A stretch of DNA of 46,108 nt from Ilumatobacteraceae bacterium. Lineage in GTDB: Bacteria; Actinomycetota; Acidimicrobiia; Acidimicrobiales; Ilumatobacteraceae. The notes below the pieces were generated by a model. That model was not told the DNA's origin. It did no database searches and saw nothing but the letters and a program-made list of their open reading frames with translations. Shown here one piece after another: positions 15,676 to 23,404 of this stretch (position 1 is the stretch's first letter; each line of letters begins with the position of its first letter). The DNA lies in assembly GCA_025463305.1 (NCBI GenBank), contig JAOBWK010000054.1:1-46108 (forward strand). The letters are read 5' to 3'. The position numbers and the translations under genes are program-made.

Positions 15676-15755
15676 CCTGTCGCTCCTCCGCGGACTTGAT
15701 GAACTCCTGCACCGCCGGCGGGATTCCGTCACCCGGTAGCTGGAGGAGCGACAGG
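15676..15755. repeat. 14-bp perfect inverted repeat, 52-nt spacer
   Basis: CCTGTCGCTCCTCC at 15676-15689 is the exact reverse complement of 15742-15755. The right arm is inside the 3' end of the zinc-ribbon gene and the left arm lies beyond its stop. It may be a long-loop termination structure; there is no U tract. Confidence 0.5.
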
Positions 15756-16199
15756 GGTGCTCGACACCGTCGGCACGGTGGTCGGTGCGGCCGTCGCCGC
15801 CACCGTCGATGGCGGGACGGTCGTGGTCGGCAGGGTGGTGACCGCTGCGGTCGTCGCGGGCTGCAGGGTCGTGGAAGGTGCGACGGTGGTCGCGGTCGTC
15901 GTCGCGGTCGGCGTCTCGTCGGGATTGGCCGGCTCGTCGCCGCGGAGGTCGTTGAAGATCAGCGCGGCCAGTCCGCCGACGACGACGAACAGGACCGCGA
16001 TGAGCACGAGCGCGACCCGGGGGAAGCGCTTGCCCGGTTCCGGAGGGCGTGTGTCGCGGGTGATGACCGGGACCTGCGCGGTGATCGGCGCCGGCCGCTT
16101 CGGCCCCCTCGGCGTTCCGCACACGCGACAGAAGTTCTGGTCCGTGAACGCGACCGTGCCGCACTTCGCGCACGTCCACGTGTTGGCCGCTCTGCTCAC
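15729..16199 (-). CDS. Zinc-ribbon, single-pass membrane protein with Thr/Pro-rich tail (possible 3' frameshift)
   Basis: A 156-residue protein: a zinc ribbon at residues 10-27 (C10xxC13, C24xxC27), a basic linker, a transmembrane helix at about 61-82 (VALVLIAVLFVVVGGLAALI), and a Thr/Pro/Ala-rich tail (95-156). The ribbon should be cytosolic and the tail external. Removing one base from the GGG codon just before the stop (plus strand 15732-15734) would extend the frame by 27 codons to a stop at 15647-15649. The extension, reading GDGIPPAVQEFIKSAEER at its start, has high GC at third positions and looks coding. So this copy may be frameshifted or contain a sequence error. GTG start; divergent from the JAMM gene. 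Confidence 0.7.
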   Translation of the reverse strand: MSRAANTWTCAKCGTVAFTDQNFCRVCGTPRGPKRPAPITAQVPVITRDTRPPEPGKRFPRVALVLIAVLFVVVGGLAALIFNDLRGDEPANPDETPTATTTATTVAPSTTLQPATTAAVTTLPTTTVPPSTVAATAAPTTVPTVSSTPVAPPATG

Positions 16200-16290
16200 G
16201 TCCGCTGTCCTGCCCGTCTCGCTCGTGGGGTTGCGCGCCGCACCAGCGGCCCGCCGATCAGGGAACACGGATTCGGCGGTGGACTGACAA

Positions 16291-16296
16291 TACAAT
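16291..16296 (+). promoter_or_regulatory. Putative -10 box of leaderless JAMM-gene promoter
   Basis: TACAAT, 8 nt before the ATG at 16305. There is no ribosome binding site between them, in keeping with a leaderless message. Confidence 0.55.
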
Positions 16297-16304
16297 CCAA
16301 CGAA

Positions 16305-17903
16305 ATGAGTGACGCTGCGACCCCAACCACCGGTTCCGTCGGGTCCGTCCCATGCTCCGTCATCGTGCGCGACAGCGCGCTGGTGGCGATGGACCGGCAC
16401 ATGTCCGACGACACTGCCATCGAATACGGGGGCGTGCTCGTCGGCACCGCCGATCCGCTGATCGGCCTCGTCATCGTGACCGGCCACGAACCGCTGCCGG
16501 ACTCCGAGACCACCGACACGGTCACGTTCACCCGCGAGACGTGGGACGAGATGACTCGACTGGTGATGACCCGTCATCCCGGTCAGCGCATCGTCGGCTG
16601 GTACCACAGCCATCCCCGCTTCGGGATCTTCCTGTCGGCGCACGACCTGTCGATCCAGACCACGTTCTTCTCGCAGCCGTGGCAGGTGGCCTACGTCTTC
16701 GATCCCGTGCAGCACGAGCGCGGGCTGTTCGGCTGGGCGAACTACGACATCGTCCGCATCCCCGAGTGGGAGATCGCGACAACGGTGGCCGGCATCGCCA
16801 CGAACCTTCCGGCGCACGTGCCGGCCCACGGCGAGTACATCACGGCGCGCCTCGCCGAGGAGGCCGCTGCGCCGACCGTCGACGAAGCGCCCGTGATCCA
16901 CGAGGTTCCCGTCGCAGCGTCGGCTGCCGCCGCTGCGCCGTTGCCGACCTCGTTCGAGGCCCCACCTCCATCCGCTCCTGCGCCGGATGGTGGTGGCGTC
17001 GGTTGGCGGCGGGTGCTGATCGCGCTGTTGCTCGTGGCCGTCGTCGCCGGAGCGGCCATCGCCTACCTCGTCAACCGCAGCGACGACTCCTCGACTGCAG
17101 CCACCACGACGACGGCGACCACTGTGGCCGCGACGACGTCGACGACCGCCACCACGACGCCCGTTGCCTCGACGGAGGTGGCCACCACCGTCGTCGACAC
17201 GAGCGTCGTCGCATCCACCGACGTCTCGACGCCGCCGACAGACGCCGCCACGACCACGTCGGTCGAGCCGGCCACCACCGTGCCCGTCGGAACACCCACT
17301 GCCGTGACCGCGCCGGCAGCGCGAGCCGGCTCCACGGCATGCGTGCCAGGCGCCGACGGCAAGTACACGCCGACGGCCGACTGCTTCGTGCCGCTGAACA
17401 ACGGCAACGTGCTCGAGTTCAAGACCGGCGGCGCACTCCTCTGCGCCGATCCAGCGGCCACCCAGATCGGCACGGTGACGAACTTCTCCGTGGGCGTCGA
17501 CGGCGATCCGCTGGCGCTGTTCGGCGACGGCACCCTGGTGCCGAAGTGCGGCGACCTCAGCTACGCGAAGAACATCCTCGCCGGGGGAGCGTCGACCCTG
17601 GACGGTCTGTGTGGCGGCTCGAACACGTCGATCGGCGACGGCTCGCTCCGCTGCTTCGCGCAGAACGGCGAGACGGGAGCGATGGCGGCACTTGTCGGCG
17701 CATCCGGCAACAGCGGCGCGATCGACGCGTCGTGCTATTCGACCGGCGGTACCCCGACCGCGGTGCCCCTGACGTGGACCAAGACCGGCGTCGACACCAC
17801 GTGGCGGATCACCTCCCTCGTCTTCGACGCGACGACCAAGCAGTTCACCGCCTCGGCCACCCGCAACGGCGTGCCCACGGCGGCCAAGTTCGACTGCGCC
17901 TGA
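16305..17903 (+). CDS. JAMM/MPN metallopeptidase fused to transmembrane helix and external Cys-containing domain
   Basis: A 532-residue protein. Residues 15-185 are a JAMM (Mov34/MPN) zinc metallopeptidase domain with its full signature: E40 in EYGGVLVG, then WYHSHPRFGIFLSAHD with H101, H103, S111 and D114. JAMM enzymes cut isopeptide or peptide bonds after ubiquitin-like or sulfur-carrier proteins. A transmembrane helix follows at about 237-256 (VLIALLLVAVVAGAAIAYLV), then a Thr-rich stalk (262-335) and a C-terminal domain with eight cysteines (346, 360, 380, 415, 436, 450, 477, 531). Without a signal peptide the peptidase should face the cytosol and the Cys domain the outside. No ubiquitin-like, E1-like or cysteine-synthase gene is visible nearby. 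Substrate unknown. Confidence 0.85.
   Translation: MSDAATPTTGSVGSVPCSVIVRDSALVAMDRHMSDDTAIEYGGVLVGTADPLIGLVIVTGHEPLPDSETTDTVTFTRETWDEMTRLVMTRHPGQRIVGWYHSHPRFGIFLSAHDLSIQTTFFSQPWQVAYVFDPVQHERGLFGWANYDIVRIPEWEIATTVAGIATNLPAHVPAHGEYITARLAEEAAAPTVDEAPVIHEVPVAASAAAAAPLPTSFEAPPPSAPAPDGGGVGWRRVLIALLLVAVVAGAAIAYLVNRSDDSSTAATTTTATTVAATTSTTATTTPVASTEVATTVVDTSVVASTDVSTPPTDAATTTSVEPATTVPVGTPTAVTAPAARAGSTACVPGADGKYTPTADCFVPLNNGNVLEFKTGGALLCADPAATQIGTVTNFSVGVDGDPLALFGDGTLVPKCGDLSYAKNILAGGASTLDGLCGGSNTSIGDGSLRCFAQNGETGAMAALVGASGNSGAIDASCYSTGGTPTAVPLTWTKTGVDTTWRITSLVFDATTKQFTASATRNGVPTAAKFDCA
17096..17300 (+). repeat. Low-complexity Thr/Ala-codon tract
   Basis: Runs of ACC/ACG/ACT codons encode the extracellular stalk of the JAMM protein. 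It is an in-frame coding tract, not an independent element. Confidence 0.6.
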
Positions 17904-17946
17904 CGCCCGGACCATCGGGTCGGCACACTGCTGTCAGAATGGGGCG

Positions 17947-18987
17947 ATGACGGAGGGTACGTGCGCCAGGTGCTCGGCGACGTTGCACGCCGACGACCGC
18001 TACTGCGGCCATTGCGGAGCGCCTGCGAACGCCGTCGCGTCGGCCTTCGCCCCAGGTGAGCCGTCCCTGCGACCCAGGACGACGCTGAGCCCGATCGCGG
18101 TGGCACAGATGCCCACCGAACCACCGCCGGTCGGCGCCCTCTCGCTGCAGGACGAGCCGCCACCACGCGGTCGCCTGCTGACCGGAATCGTCGTTGTCGT
18201 TGCCGCTGCCGTGATCGCTGCGCTTGGGTTGACGCTGATCTCGACCCGCAGTGACCTGACGAGCGAACGGGCGAAGGTCGCCCAGCTCGACGTGTCGACG
18301 GACACCACGGCGGGGCCATCGCCGGGCGCCGACGAACTGGCGGCCGTGCAGGCCCAGCTGAACTCGATCACCTCCACGCTCACCCAGGCCCAGACCGACC
18401 TGGCCACCGAACGTGCGGCCCATGCCGCCGACCTGGCGACGGCTGCATCAGCGGCGGCGGCTGCGGCTGCCACCGCGACGTCCGACGCCACGGCCGCGTC
18501 CGACGCCGCGGCTGCTGCAGCGACCGCGGCGGCGTCCGCATCTGCTGCGCAGGCCCAGCAGATCGCTCAGCTGCAGGCGCTGTTCCCGGTGACCTCGGCC
18601 GCGCTCGCTGCCGCGGATCCGACGGGTGCCTACGCAGTGACGCTCACTCCGACGAAGTGCACGCTCGCCGATTGCACGCCGATCGCCTCGATGTCCTTGA
18701 CGTTCGCGTCCGCGACCTCGATCACCGGTGATCGCACGACCGGCACCGCGACGGTCGCCAACGGAACCACCACGCTCACCGGCACCGTGCCTGCGGCTCT
18801 CGAGCCGTCGTGCGCCGGGGTGCCCGCGCCGGCCACGTACTCGCTGGTGCTCGCGGTCACGGCGGCGGGTGTCGGCCCCGCTGGTCTGCAGGCGACTGCG
18901 GAGTCCGGGACGTATACGGAGACGGTCTCGTCGGGAGCGTGTGCGAGCCAGTCTCGGGCGTACACGATCGCCCTCACCCGCCAGTGA
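17947..18987 (+). CDS. Zinc-ribbon, single-pass membrane protein with Ala-rich coiled coil and external domain
   Basis: A 346-residue protein with a zinc ribbon at 6-23 (C6xxC9, C20xxC23), a Pro-rich linker, a transmembrane helix at about 80-98, then an external helical segment 102-212 very rich in Ala, Gln and Ser that should form a coiled coil. The C-terminal beta-rich domain (220-346) has cysteines at 238, 243, 289 and 332, probably two disulfides. The plan repeats that of the divergent zinc-ribbon gene and of the JAMM protein 43 nt upstream, so the three probably work together. I do not recognise the external domain. CAGAAT lies 6 nt before the ATG and may allow separate initiation. Confidence 0.8.
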   Translation: MTEGTCARCSATLHADDRYCGHCGAPANAVASAFAPGEPSLRPRTTLSPIAVAQMPTEPPPVGALSLQDEPPPRGRLLTGIVVVVAAAVIAALGLTLISTRSDLTSERAKVAQLDVSTDTTAGPSPGADELAAVQAQLNSITSTLTQAQTDLATERAAHAADLATAASAAAAAAATATSDATAASDAAAAAATAAASASAAQAQQIAQLQALFPVTSAALAAADPTGAYAVTLTPTKCTLADCTPIASMSLTFASATSITGDRTTGTATVANGTTTLTGTVPAALEPSCAGVPAPATYSLVLAVTAAGVGPAGLQATAESGTYTETVSSGACASQSRAYTIALTRQ

Positions 18988-19046
18988 TCCGACGCGAGCG
19001 ATCGCGTGGTCCGCGGTGGCGGCGGCTGGACGAAACTGGCCCTCGA

Positions 19047-19052
19047 TAGCGT
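19047..19052 (+). promoter_or_regulatory. Putative -10 box of leaderless promoter
   Basis: TAGCGT, 9 nt before the ATG at 19062. Confidence 0.45.
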
Positions 19053-19061
19053 GTCGCCACC

Positions 19062-19826
19062 ATGAAGCGTCGCGACCAGCATGCATCGTTCGAGGACGCG
19101 GACGCTGTGCTCGGGCGGACGCTCGAGCAACTGGATGCAAACGCTCCCCGCTACAACGAATGGGTCCGGCGTCTGGTGGCGCCTGCTGCACGTGGGCGAG
19201 TGATCGAGGTCGGTGCCGGCATGGGCACCTTCACCCTGAGCCTTCTGCGAACGGCGGATCATGTTGTGGCAGTCGAGCCCTCCGCCCGTGCCGGCGTCGT
19301 GCTCACCGCCGCGACGCGTAGCGAGCCGCGCGTCACGGCAGTGACGGGTTACATCGCGGACGCGGCGACACTCGGTCCGTTCGACGGTGCGGTCCTGTCG
19401 AACGTGCTGGAACACATCGAGAACGACGTCGAGGTCCTGTCGGAGCTTGCCCAGCTCGTGTCTCCCGGAGGGTTGATCGCCGTCTTCAGCCCGGCATTCC
19501 CGTTGCTGATGAGTGAGTTCGATCGATCGATCGGTCACGTCCGCCGGTATCGAAAGCGAGATCTGTGCCGGCGGTTCGAGTACGCGGGCATCGAGGTGGT
19601 CACGGCCAGATACGTGAACCTGCCTGGGTTCTTCGCCTGGATCGTGGCGACCCGGTTGCTCAACCTTCGTCCGACCCAGGCGATGCTGGTGCGCGCGTAC
19701 GACCTGGTCGTCGTTTCCTCGACACGGTGGATCGAGACCCGGCTCGCGCCGCCTTTCGGGCAGTCGGTCCTCGTCATCGGCCGAGTGCGCGACCGAGGCT
19801 CGGATCAGAAGAACGCGCGGAAATAG
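19062..19826 (+). CDS. Class I SAM-dependent methyltransferase
   Basis: A 254-residue methyltransferase. Motif I is VIEVGAGMGTFT (about 47-58); VVAVEPS gives the acidic residue of motif II; FDGAVLSNVLEHIENDVEVL (about 106-125) is the region around motif IV. The C-terminal half after 165 is hydrophobic in places (VNLPGFFAWIVATRLL), suggesting membrane contact. Such proteins often sit beside polyprenyl-phosphate glycosyltransferases. The acceptor is unknown. Its last 22 bases overlap the end of the convergent membrane-protein gene. Confidence 0.85.
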   Translation: MKRRDQHASFEDADAVLGRTLEQLDANAPRYNEWVRRLVAPAARGRVIEVGAGMGTFTLSLLRTADHVVAVEPSARAGVVLTAATRSEPRVTAVTGYIADAATLGPFDGAVLSNVLEHIENDVEVLSELAQLVSPGGLIAVFSPAFPLLMSEFDRSIGHVRRYRKRDLCRRFEYAGIEVVTARYVNLPGFFAWIVATRLLNLRPTQAMLVRAYDLVVVSSTRWIETRLAPPFGQSVLVIGRVRDRGSDQKNARK

Positions 19827-21202
19827 TGGACGAGGAACGAGTCCGATCCGAACGCAAACCGCACGTAGTCATGCGCAGAGGCGCCGTAGTAGCCGAGCTC
19901 GCCCGTCCAATAGCCACGCATCAGGCCGAGGCAGGTCAGCACGCAAGCGCTGCTGAGCGCGTACGCGATCGCGCGGCGGCTGGGCGCAAAGTGCTGGATC
20001 GCTGCCGCCACGCCCAACGCGTAGATCGGTGAGGCTTCGACGAAGCCCCTGTGCCCAAACCCGCCGGCGAGATCCCAGGGGTTCCACGACCCATAGATGA
20101 AGTCGAGCGTCGCCGTCACGCCGACAGCGAGAGCGAGAAGGACCTTCCGTCGAGCGAAAGCGGTGAGGACCAACGCAGCTGCGATCATCGGACTCCACGG
20201 GATGGCGCCCTTGCGGATCGAAAAGAGGACGTCGAGCTGCTTGCCCTGCGACCAGATCATGTCCTCGCCGGTGTAGGACGAGAGTCGCCAGGTGCCGAAG
20301 ATGTACCGGTTGTAGGCGAGGTTCTGAACGATCGCGAGCAGTGCTCCGACCGCGGCTGCGATGATCACGACCCGGTTGTCGCGAGCGAACTCCCGTGGCG
20401 TCTGACGCTTGTGGGTGCGCGCAATGACCACGACGGCGCCGGCGACAGCGAGCGGCACGATGAGCATCAGGCGGATGTCGACGATGAAGCCGACGATGAT
20501 GCCCACCGCGACGGACGCACGCGTGGACATCGACGGACGTTCGGAGGTGGCATGTCGGACGAGCAGCCAGATTAAGAGCCCGACCAAGGCTGCCGTGTAG
20601 ATGTGCGTGAAAGAGCTGTCGTAGGTCGCGAAGTGGAACTGGTTCGTGCCGAACATGACTGCTGCGGCAGCGAAGTTCGCGCGCCACCGCCGGATCCCGA
20701 GCAGGCCGGCAGTGGCGATGACTGTCGCCATGGCTGTGGCACCGGCGAGGAGGGAGAGCAGCTGGTCGACTCGGTCCTCTGCGGCAGAGCGGAGTTGGCC
20801 GTGATTGATGGCGGTGAACGGCGCCATGATCGGGAACCGCAGGATCGCAAGGCCGGGCGGGTACTTGTTGGCACACCGTCCGTCCGCTGTCTGCGGTTCC
20901 AGCGCGGCGACCGTGGTCAGCTCCGTGTACGGGCAGAACGAGATGTTGCCGTCCAGGATGGCCCTGGTCCACGCCTGGTACCCGAGCCCATCGGAGCGGA
21001 TCGCGGGGGAGTTCGAGTACGGCGGATCGAACGTCACGACGATCCCGATCAGGACGAAGAGCGCGACCGACCACCACTTCACCACGAAGAGGGCGAGATC
21101 GCGTGTACGGCGGCCGTCGGCGGAGTCCGGCACTGACTCTGATGGCAGATCAGCCTCTGAGAGTCCGTCCGCTGCCGGCTGCGCCACGGCTTGTGCAGTC
21201 AT
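19805..21202 (-). CDS. Multi-spanning GT-C-like membrane protein
   Basis: A 465-residue protein with about nine to eleven hydrophobic helices. After the first helix comes IRSDGLGYQAWTRAILDG (about 67-84), the acidic first external loop typical of GT-C glycosyltransferases that use polyprenyl-phosphate sugars. FGTNQFHFATYDSSFTHIYTA and the C-terminal GSWNPWDLAGGFGHRGFVE are further features of this group. It would act on the outer face of the membrane. I cannot name donor or acceptor. TACCAT at 21251-21256 on the minus strand is a possible -10 box with a leader of about 45 nt. Confidence 0.75.
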   Translation of the reverse strand: MTAQAVAQPAADGLSEADLPSESVPDSADGRRTRDLALFVVKWWSVALFVLIGIVVTFDPPYSNSPAIRSDGLGYQAWTRAILDGNISFCPYTELTTVAALEPQTADGRCANKYPPGLAILRFPIMAPFTAINHGQLRSAAEDRVDQLLSLLAGATAMATVIATAGLLGIRRWRANFAAAAVMFGTNQFHFATYDSSFTHIYTAALVGLLIWLLVRHATSERPSMSTRASVAVGIIVGFIVDIRLMLIVPLAVAGAVVVIARTHKRQTPREFARDNRVVIIAAAVGALLAIVQNLAYNRYIFGTWRLSSYTGEDMIWSQGKQLDVLFSIRKGAIPWSPMIAAALVLTAFARRKVLLALAVGVTATLDFIYGSWNPWDLAGGFGHRGFVEASPIYALGVAAAIQHFAPSRRAIAYALSSACVLTCLGLMRGYWTGELGYYGASAHDYVRFAFGSDSFLVHYFRAFF

Positions 21203-21354
21203 CGCATGTCGATCTTTCGTCCAGGTGCTCGTAGCGGGAGGTCAGCCGAGATGGTAGGCGAGTCGCCGATACAGCGACCTGTTCTCGGCCCGCCGTCGGG
21301 TTGTGGCACGCTCTCCGTGGCAGAGGACGGCCCCATGAACCAAGGATGCAAACG

Positions 21355-22530
21355 ATGACGGAAGCGGAACTGATCGACGCCGAGGAGCTCGCACGGGAGT
21401 ATTCGGTGACGCAGCTGGCCGACACAGCGGAGCAGTACTTCGCGGCCATCGACGATTGGTCGTACCATTTGGCGAAGCCACTTGGCAACGTTCTCGAGGC
21501 GCCGACGATCCTCGCCCACTTCGCGGCGATGCTGTCGGCGCTTCGGCTCGAGGACGGGATGTCGGTGCTCGACTTCGGCGCGGGATCTTGCTGGACGTCA
21601 CGGATGCTGGTTCAACTCGGTTGCAACGTCGTTGCGTGCGACGTGTCACCGACGGCGCTGGCGATGGGAGCCCGGCTGTTCGAGGTGCAGCCCCCACTCG
21701 GCAGCGGGACCATTCAGTTCCTCAGGTTCGACGGTGAGACGATCGACCTGCCGGACGCCTCCGTCGATCGAGTGTCGTGCATGGATGCGTTCCACCACGT
21801 GCCGAACTGGAGCACCGTGCTGGCGGAGTTCCATCGAATCCTTCGCCCCGGTGGTCGCGCGGTGCTGGCCGAGGGAGGCCCGGATCACTCTCGAACCCCG
21901 CAATCGCAGATGGAGATGCGCAACTTCACGGTGCTCGAACGCGACGTGGTGGTGGAGGAACTCGCCCAGCTCGCCACGTCAGCGGGGTTCGGTGAGACAA
22001 CGGTCGGGATCTACGCTGGGCTCCCGTTCTTGGTGCCTGCGGAGCGGTTTGCCACCGAGCTCCAGTCCGGAGAGGTGGCCCGTGCAGCTGTCGAGACCTT
22101 CCTCGACAACCATCGGCTGATTGCCTTGACGAAACCAGGCACCGCCCCGTTCACGAGCCGCCGTGTGGATGGCCTGCGTGCCGACATCGCCGTCGAGGAC
22201 CTCGGCGGTCACCGCTTCCGTGCTCGGGTCCGCAACACGGGTGATTCGACATGGCTCGGCCGCAACGTGGCTGTCGGCACCGTCAACCTCGGCGTGGTCC
22301 TCCTCGCGCCCGGGGGTGCAGTGCTCGACCTCGACTACTTGCGGGTGGGACTGTCCGATTCGCCAGCGGCGCTGTTGGAACCAGGCGAGCAGGTGACCAT
22401 CGAGTTCGAGGTCGAACCGCCCGAAATGTCGTCATACAGCCTGCGCTTTGATCTGGTGAGCGAGGGCGTCGGCTGGTTGTCCACGCTGACAGGCGTGCCG
22501 CCCTCGCTCCTGGGTCCGTTCGGGCCGTAG
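21355..22530 (+). CDS. SAM-dependent methyltransferase with C-terminal beta-sandwich domain
   Basis: A 391-residue two-domain protein. Residues 20-260 are a class I methyltransferase with motif I VLDFGAGSCWTS (71-82), VACDVSPTAL and MDAFHHVPNWSTVLAEFHRIL. Residues about 275-391 are an immunoglobulin-like beta-sandwich: VRNTGDSTWLG, then LRFDLVSEGVGWLSTLTG. The same domain type occurs inside the glycosyltransferase/LpxD fusion at 6999-9335. In polysaccharide loci such domains are thought to bind glycan. The ATG at 21355 is chosen for the AAGGA motif 8 nt upstream; an ATG three codons earlier is possible. Confidence 0.83.
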   Translation: MTEAELIDAEELAREYSVTQLADTAEQYFAAIDDWSYHLAKPLGNVLEAPTILAHFAAMLSALRLEDGMSVLDFGAGSCWTSRMLVQLGCNVVACDVSPTALAMGARLFEVQPPLGSGTIQFLRFDGETIDLPDASVDRVSCMDAFHHVPNWSTVLAEFHRILRPGGRAVLAEGGPDHSRTPQSQMEMRNFTVLERDVVVEELAQLATSAGFGETTVGIYAGLPFLVPAERFATELQSGEVARAAVETFLDNHRLIALTKPGTAPFTSRRVDGLRADIAVEDLGGHRFRARVRNTGDSTWLGRNVAVGTVNLGVVLLAPGGAVLDLDYLRVGLSDSPAALLEPGEQVTIEFEVEPPEMSSYSLRFDLVSEGVGWLSTLTGVPPSLLGPFGP

Positions 22531-22607
22531 TCGTTCGCGCTCGGTCTGCGGGTCAGGGCTGCGCGAACGCGTTCTGAGCCGTTCGGATGTCCGGCGGGGC
22601 TGATGGA

Positions 22608-22613
22608 TAACAT
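22608..22613 (+). promoter_or_regulatory. Putative -10 box of leaderless promoter
   Basis: TAACAT, 7 nt before the ATG at 22621. This favours that ATG over the one at 22603. Confidence 0.45.
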
Positions 22614-22620
22614 CCCCGGA

Positions 22621-23400
22621 ATGTCTGAGAGATCAGTGACGACGAGAAACGCTGTGCTGTCGGTCGTCATGCCTGCGTACAACGAGGAAGAGACCATCGC
22701 CGAGATCGCAGGCGTCGTGCTGCAGTCGCCATTCACAGGCGAGCTTCTCATCATCGACGATGCCTCGTCCGACCGAACTGCCGAGATCGTCGAGCGCCTG
22801 GCTGCCGCAGACTCTCGGGTGCGGCTCCTGAGCCAGGGCGTGAACCAGGGCAAGGGGGCTGCCATCCGGCGCGGCTTCAAGGAGGCGACCTGCCCCTTCG
22901 TGATTGTCCAGGATGCGGATCTCGAGTACGACCCCGCGGACTACGCGCAGATCATGGGTCCGCTCCTCGACGGACGAGCCGACGTGGTGTTCGGATCCCG
23001 GTTCTTGACGAGCCAGGCCCATCGGGTCCTGTACTACTGGCACTCCGTCGGCAACCGCTTCTTGACGAGCCTGTCGAACATGTTCACGAACCTGAACCTG
23101 ACGGACATGGAGACGTGCTACAAGGCGTTCCGTCGCGAAGTGCTCGACTCGTTCGACCTCGAAGAGGACCGATTCGGAATCGAACCCGAGATCACCGCCA
23201 AGGTCGCCCGCGGCAACTGGCGGATCTACGAGGTCGGCATCTCGTATTCGGCGCGCACCTACGCGGAAGGCAAGAAGATCGGCTGGCGGGACGGCGTGCG
23301 AGCGATCTTCTGCATCCTCGTCTACTCGCCGCTGAGTCGCCGGCTGCCGATCCGCCGTCTTGAGCCAACAGTGCGGTGGCTGACCAAGTCACGCGCCTGA
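22621..23400 (+). CDS. Family 2 glycosyltransferase, polyprenyl-phosphate sugar synthase type
   Basis: A 259-residue GT2 of the dolichol-phosphate mannosyltransferase (DPM1) group, lacking C-terminal membrane helices. VVMPAYNEEETI (15-26), LIIDDASSDRT (43-53), NQGKGAAIRRGF (75-86) and the metal motif VQDADLEYDP (96-105) are all present, as is the later MFTNLNLTDMETCYKAFRR that marks this group. It would load mannose or glucose from a nucleotide onto polyprenyl phosphate at the inner membrane face. It is followed after 4 nt by a GT-C-like membrane protein, a fitting user of that product. Confidence 0.88.
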   Translation: MSERSVTTRNAVLSVVMPAYNEEETIAEIAGVVLQSPFTGELLIIDDASSDRTAEIVERLAAADSRVRLLSQGVNQGKGAAIRRGFKEATCPFVIVQDADLEYDPADYAQIMGPLLDGRADVVFGSRFLTSQAHRVLYYWHSVGNRFLTSLSNMFTNLNLTDMETCYKAFRREVLDSFDLEEDRFGIEPEITAKVARGNWRIYEVGISYSARTYAEGKKIGWRDGVRAIFCILVYSPLSRRLPIRRLEPTVRWLTKSRA

Positions 23401-23404
23401 AGCC

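Noticed and set aside
16200..17915. Upstream extension of the minus-strand zinc-ribbon frame through the JAMM gene
   Set aside because: The frame is open, but the JAMM gene opposite has complete catalytic residues and a promoter. The zinc-ribbon start is best placed at GTG 16199.
18430..18560. Short GCN/GAC repeats resembling a microsatellite or CRISPR-like array
   Set aside because: They are in-frame Ala-rich codons of the coiled-coil segment; unit length and sequence vary and there are no spacers.
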